Shown here piece by piece: positions 62,314 through 64,000 of a DNA stretch of 64,000 nt. Every line of letters begins with the position of its first letter. Position 1 is the stretch's first letter. The DNA is from Myxococcales bacterium (GTDB lineage: Bacteria > Myxococcota > Myxococcia > Myxococcales > Myxococcaceae), in assembly GCA_016191815.1 (NCBI GenBank), contig JACPVI010000006.1, positions 124,001-188,000 on the forward strand. Direction: 5' to 3'. Below the pieces are notes generated by a model. It was not told the DNA's origin. It saw only the letters and a program-made list of their open reading frames with translations, and ran no database searches. A program made the position numbers and the translations under genes.

Positions 62314-62718
62314 ATGGCGGAAAGACGCAGCGAAGAACGTCGGCTCGCGGAGCGGGCGCCGGAGGCCAGAGGGCGGCGCGATCGGCGAGGCAACGAGCGA
62401 AGGGAGTCTCCCCGGGTGCCGATGCACTTCTTGGTGCGCGACATCGCCGAGGGAGGCTCCTACGTCGAACGCGACGGAGATCTGGCTCTGGGCGGCATCT
62501 ACTTCAAGGGCAAGTACCCCTCGGTCGGCAAGGAGGTGGAGGTGCGCTTCCGCCTTCCAGGCGTCCCCAAGGAGGTGCGGGCCAAGGGGGAGATCATCCG
62601 GGTGGCCGACCAGGGCGGAAAGGGCATCGACTTCCACGTCCGCTTCGTGGAACTGGACGTGGAGAGCGAGCTGGCCATCGCCAAGCACCTCGACGACCAG
62701 CTTCTTACGGAGCGCTGA
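62314..62718 (+). CDS. PilZ-domain protein
   Basis: The 134-residue protein has an Arg/Glu-rich start and a PilZ domain from about residue 30: an Arg-rich RRESPRVPMHF lead, then DLALGGIYFKG standing for the D/N-x-S-x-x-G motif, then VEVRFRLPG. PilZ domains bind cyclic-di-GMP; the second motif lacks the usual Ser, so binding may be weak. TIGR02266-like PilZ proteins of this form are typical in myxobacteria. Confidence 0.8.
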   Translation: MAERRSEERRLAERAPEARGRRDRRGNERRESPRVPMHFLVRDIAEGGSYVERDGDLALGGIYFKGKYPSVGKEVEVRFRLPGVPKEVRAKGEIIRVADQGGKGIDFHVRFVELDVESELAIAKHLDDQLLTER

Positions 62719-62766
62719 AGGGCAAACTGGCGCCACGGCCCGCTCGTGCGACACTTTCGCGGCGCG

Positions 62767-63168
62767 ATGCCCGGCGTTCCCTGGGAGAAGCTGTTCGAGG
62801 CCGCCCAAGCGGCCCGGGCTTTGGCCTACGCACCCTATTCCGAGTTCCGGGTGGGAGCGGCGGTGCTCTCCGAGGGCGGCGGCGTCTTCGCCGGGTGCAA
62901 CGTGGAGAACGCCTCCTATGGGCTCTCCGTCTGCGCCGAGCGGAACGCGATCGCCCGGATGGTCGCCGAGGGGCGGCGCCGCCTGCTGGCGGTGGCGATC
63001 GTGGTCGACACCGAAAGGCCCACCCCTCCCTGCGGGATGTGCCGGCAGGTGATGGCCGAGCTGGGCGCCCCGGCGTTGCCGGTGCGGAGCCGGACCCTGG
63101 CTGGACGCGAAGCGCGATGGAAGCTGGCGAAGCTCTTGCCGCATGCGTTCACGAAGAGGTCCATGTAG
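62767..63168 (+). CDS. cdd: Cytidine deaminase
   Basis: The 133-residue enzyme has the zinc sites CAERNAI and PPCGMCRQV and the substrate motif YSEFRVGAAVL of homotetrameric cytidine deaminase. It converts (deoxy)cytidine to (deoxy)uridine, which the pyrimidine phosphorylase can use. A GTG seven codons upstream is an alternative start. Confidence 0.9.
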   Translation: MPGVPWEKLFEAAQAARALAYAPYSEFRVGAAVLSEGGGVFAGCNVENASYGLSVCAERNAIARMVAEGRRRLLAVAIVVDTERPTPPCGMCRQVMAELGAPALPVRSRTLAGREARWKLAKLLPHAFTKRSM

Positions 63169-63198
63169 GGTCGACCCTCGACTCTCGACCGAGCCAAG

Positions 63199-64000
63199 TC
63201 ACTGGCGAACGGCCACCGAGAGCCCGAGCAGGTGCGCCGTCCCCCGGTAGCGAGCAGGGAAGGCGTCTCCTGTCGTCTCACGCGGCAACACCAGCACCAA
63301 CAGGTAGCCTAGATCGCCGCTCAGGTTTCCCATCCGGTAGCCCGCCCCAGCCGAGAAGAGCAGCCGGTTGCCGTCCGGTAGGGACGGCGAAACCGTGTCG
63401 GAGGGAGAGGGGCTGGGATCGTAGCCGGCTCCCGCCCGGAGGGAGAGCCCTTCCAGCGCCAGCTCCGCCCCTAACCTCACCGTGACCGTGTCGCGCCAGT
63501 CGCGCCTCAAGTCCTGGTCCAGCTCCTCGCTCTCCTGGAAGTCGATGTGCAGCGCATCGAGAGACGACCACGCGGTGTAAGCGGCGTCGGCGACGAGCCT
63601 CAGGCGAGCGGTTGCAAGAAAGGACGCTCCCAGCGTGAGCTGATGCGGGAGCGTGAGATGCGTCAGGACGTCCTGGTCGCGCAGCTTCGATTGGAACTCG
63701 GTCGGCGCGGTGAAGTCCGCCCGCCCCCGAAATACCAGCGGCGTGGCGCTGCGGTACGCAAGCCCAAGCCCCAGGCGCTCCTCCAAGAGCCGAGCAGAGA
63801 CTCCTGCGTTGAATCCGACCCCGTAGGTGCCTCCACCCATCCGAAGGCTGCCCTCGCTGTCCACGAAGTTCAGCTTCTGCGATAGCTCCACCGTCGCCCT
63901 CACCAGACTGACACCCCCGCCGAAGGAGAGCTGATCGCTCATCCGGTAGGCGGAGCACGGGTTCACCGTGAAGGTCGTGATGTTCGCCGCACTCGATTCG
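63199..64000 (-). CDS. FadL/TodX-family outer-membrane porin, partial
   Basis: The gene runs off the window end at its 5' side. The visible 267 residues are the C-terminal barrel of a FadL/OmpP1-type channel for hydrophobic compounds (FTVNPCSAYRMSDQLSFGGG, ARLRLVADAAYTAW, then SLSVAVRQ at the end). The N-terminal plug and signal peptide lie outside. Confidence 0.8.
   Translation of the reverse strand, partial: ESSAANITTFTVNPCSAYRMSDQLSFGGGVSLVRATVELSQKLNFVDSEGSLRMGGGTYGVGFNAGVSARLLEERLGLGLAYRSATPLVFRGRADFTAPTEFQSKLRDQDVLTHLTLPHQLTLGASFLATARLRLVADAAYTAWSSLDALHIDFQESEELDQDLRRDWRDTVTVRLGAELALEGLSLRAGAGYDPSPSPSDTVSPSLPDGNRLLFSAGAGYRMGNLSGDLGYLLVLVLPRETTGDAFPARYRGTAHLLGLSVAVRQ

Noticed and set aside
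1-64000. CRISPR arrays, rRNA, tRNA, prophage or IS elements
   Set aside because: No direct-repeat/spacer pattern, no recognisable RNA gene and no transposase or integrase frame was seen on either strand.

Overview
The window is very GC-rich DNA with almost gap-free coding. It has the look of a Myxococcota (deltaproteobacterial) chromosome: an AgmX/PglI-type protein, a transmembrane protein with two Ser/Thr kinase domains, a sigma-54 activator, many Cys-rich and FG-GAP lipoproteins, and isolated bacterial-microcompartment vertex proteins. No rRNA, tRNA, CRISPR array or insertion sequence was recognised. Species placement is inference from gene content only.

Layout. 1-8771: small zinc-ribbon proteins, an AgmX-like protein, and two divergent Cys-rich repeat lipoproteins that share an N-terminal module. 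8821-9359: two EutN/CcmL microcompartment vertex proteins. 9418-18013: one tightly packed + strand operon with a cysteine-desulfurase-like PLP protein, DsrE/DsrF/DsrH-type sulfur-relay proteins, a membrane-anchored HdrD-like heterodisulfide reductase, a GcvH-like lipoate-binding protein (LbpA type), two radical SAM proteins flanking a lipoate-protein ligase (an apparent dedicated lipoate-assembly set), and an esterase. 18164-27139: a nitrogenase-like island with two NifH domains fused in one chain, NifD-like and NifK-like subunits plus an 85-residue companion, a double-domain ArsA, an ArsD-AhpD fusion, and a canonical-looking NifB. 27330-37376: a LysE exporter, a Pst-type ABC system, a class II aldolase, two MFS carriers, DUF3006 and two ComEC-type metallo-beta-lactamase-fold proteins. 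37436-42188: deoxyribose-phosphate aldolase with a peculiar N-terminal extension, a PHP-type protein, a nucleotidyltransferase pair, and a PGM2-like phosphohexo/pentomutase. 42211-51571: an outer-membrane protein, a sigma-54 activator, and a translationally coupled set of TPR protein, giant repeat lipoprotein and dual kinase. 51728-64000: a nucleoside ABC importer, pyrimidine- and purine-nucleoside phosphorylases, cytidine deaminase, an astacin-like protease, a methyltransferase, a PilZ protein and a truncated FadL-like porin.

How the genes may work together. The 9.4-18 kb operon reads as a sulfur-transfer and oxidation module in which lipoate on LbpA carries sulfur or electrons to a quinone-linked HdrD-like enzyme and makes its own lipoylation machinery. 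The adjacent nitrogenase-like island keeps NifB, the three NifD-type P-cluster cysteines and the cofactor cysteine. It has lost the cofactor histidine and the NifK-type cluster ligands, has no NifEN, and is interleaved with ArsA/ArsD, so it is probably not for N2 fixation. This island is the best candidate in the window for an undescribed system. A third theme is nucleoside catabolism: import, phosphorolysis, a possible phosphopentomutase and DeoC. A likely microcompartment-targeting helix on DeoC and two vertex proteins nearby suggest that acetaldehyde is released inside a shell encoded mostly elsewhere.
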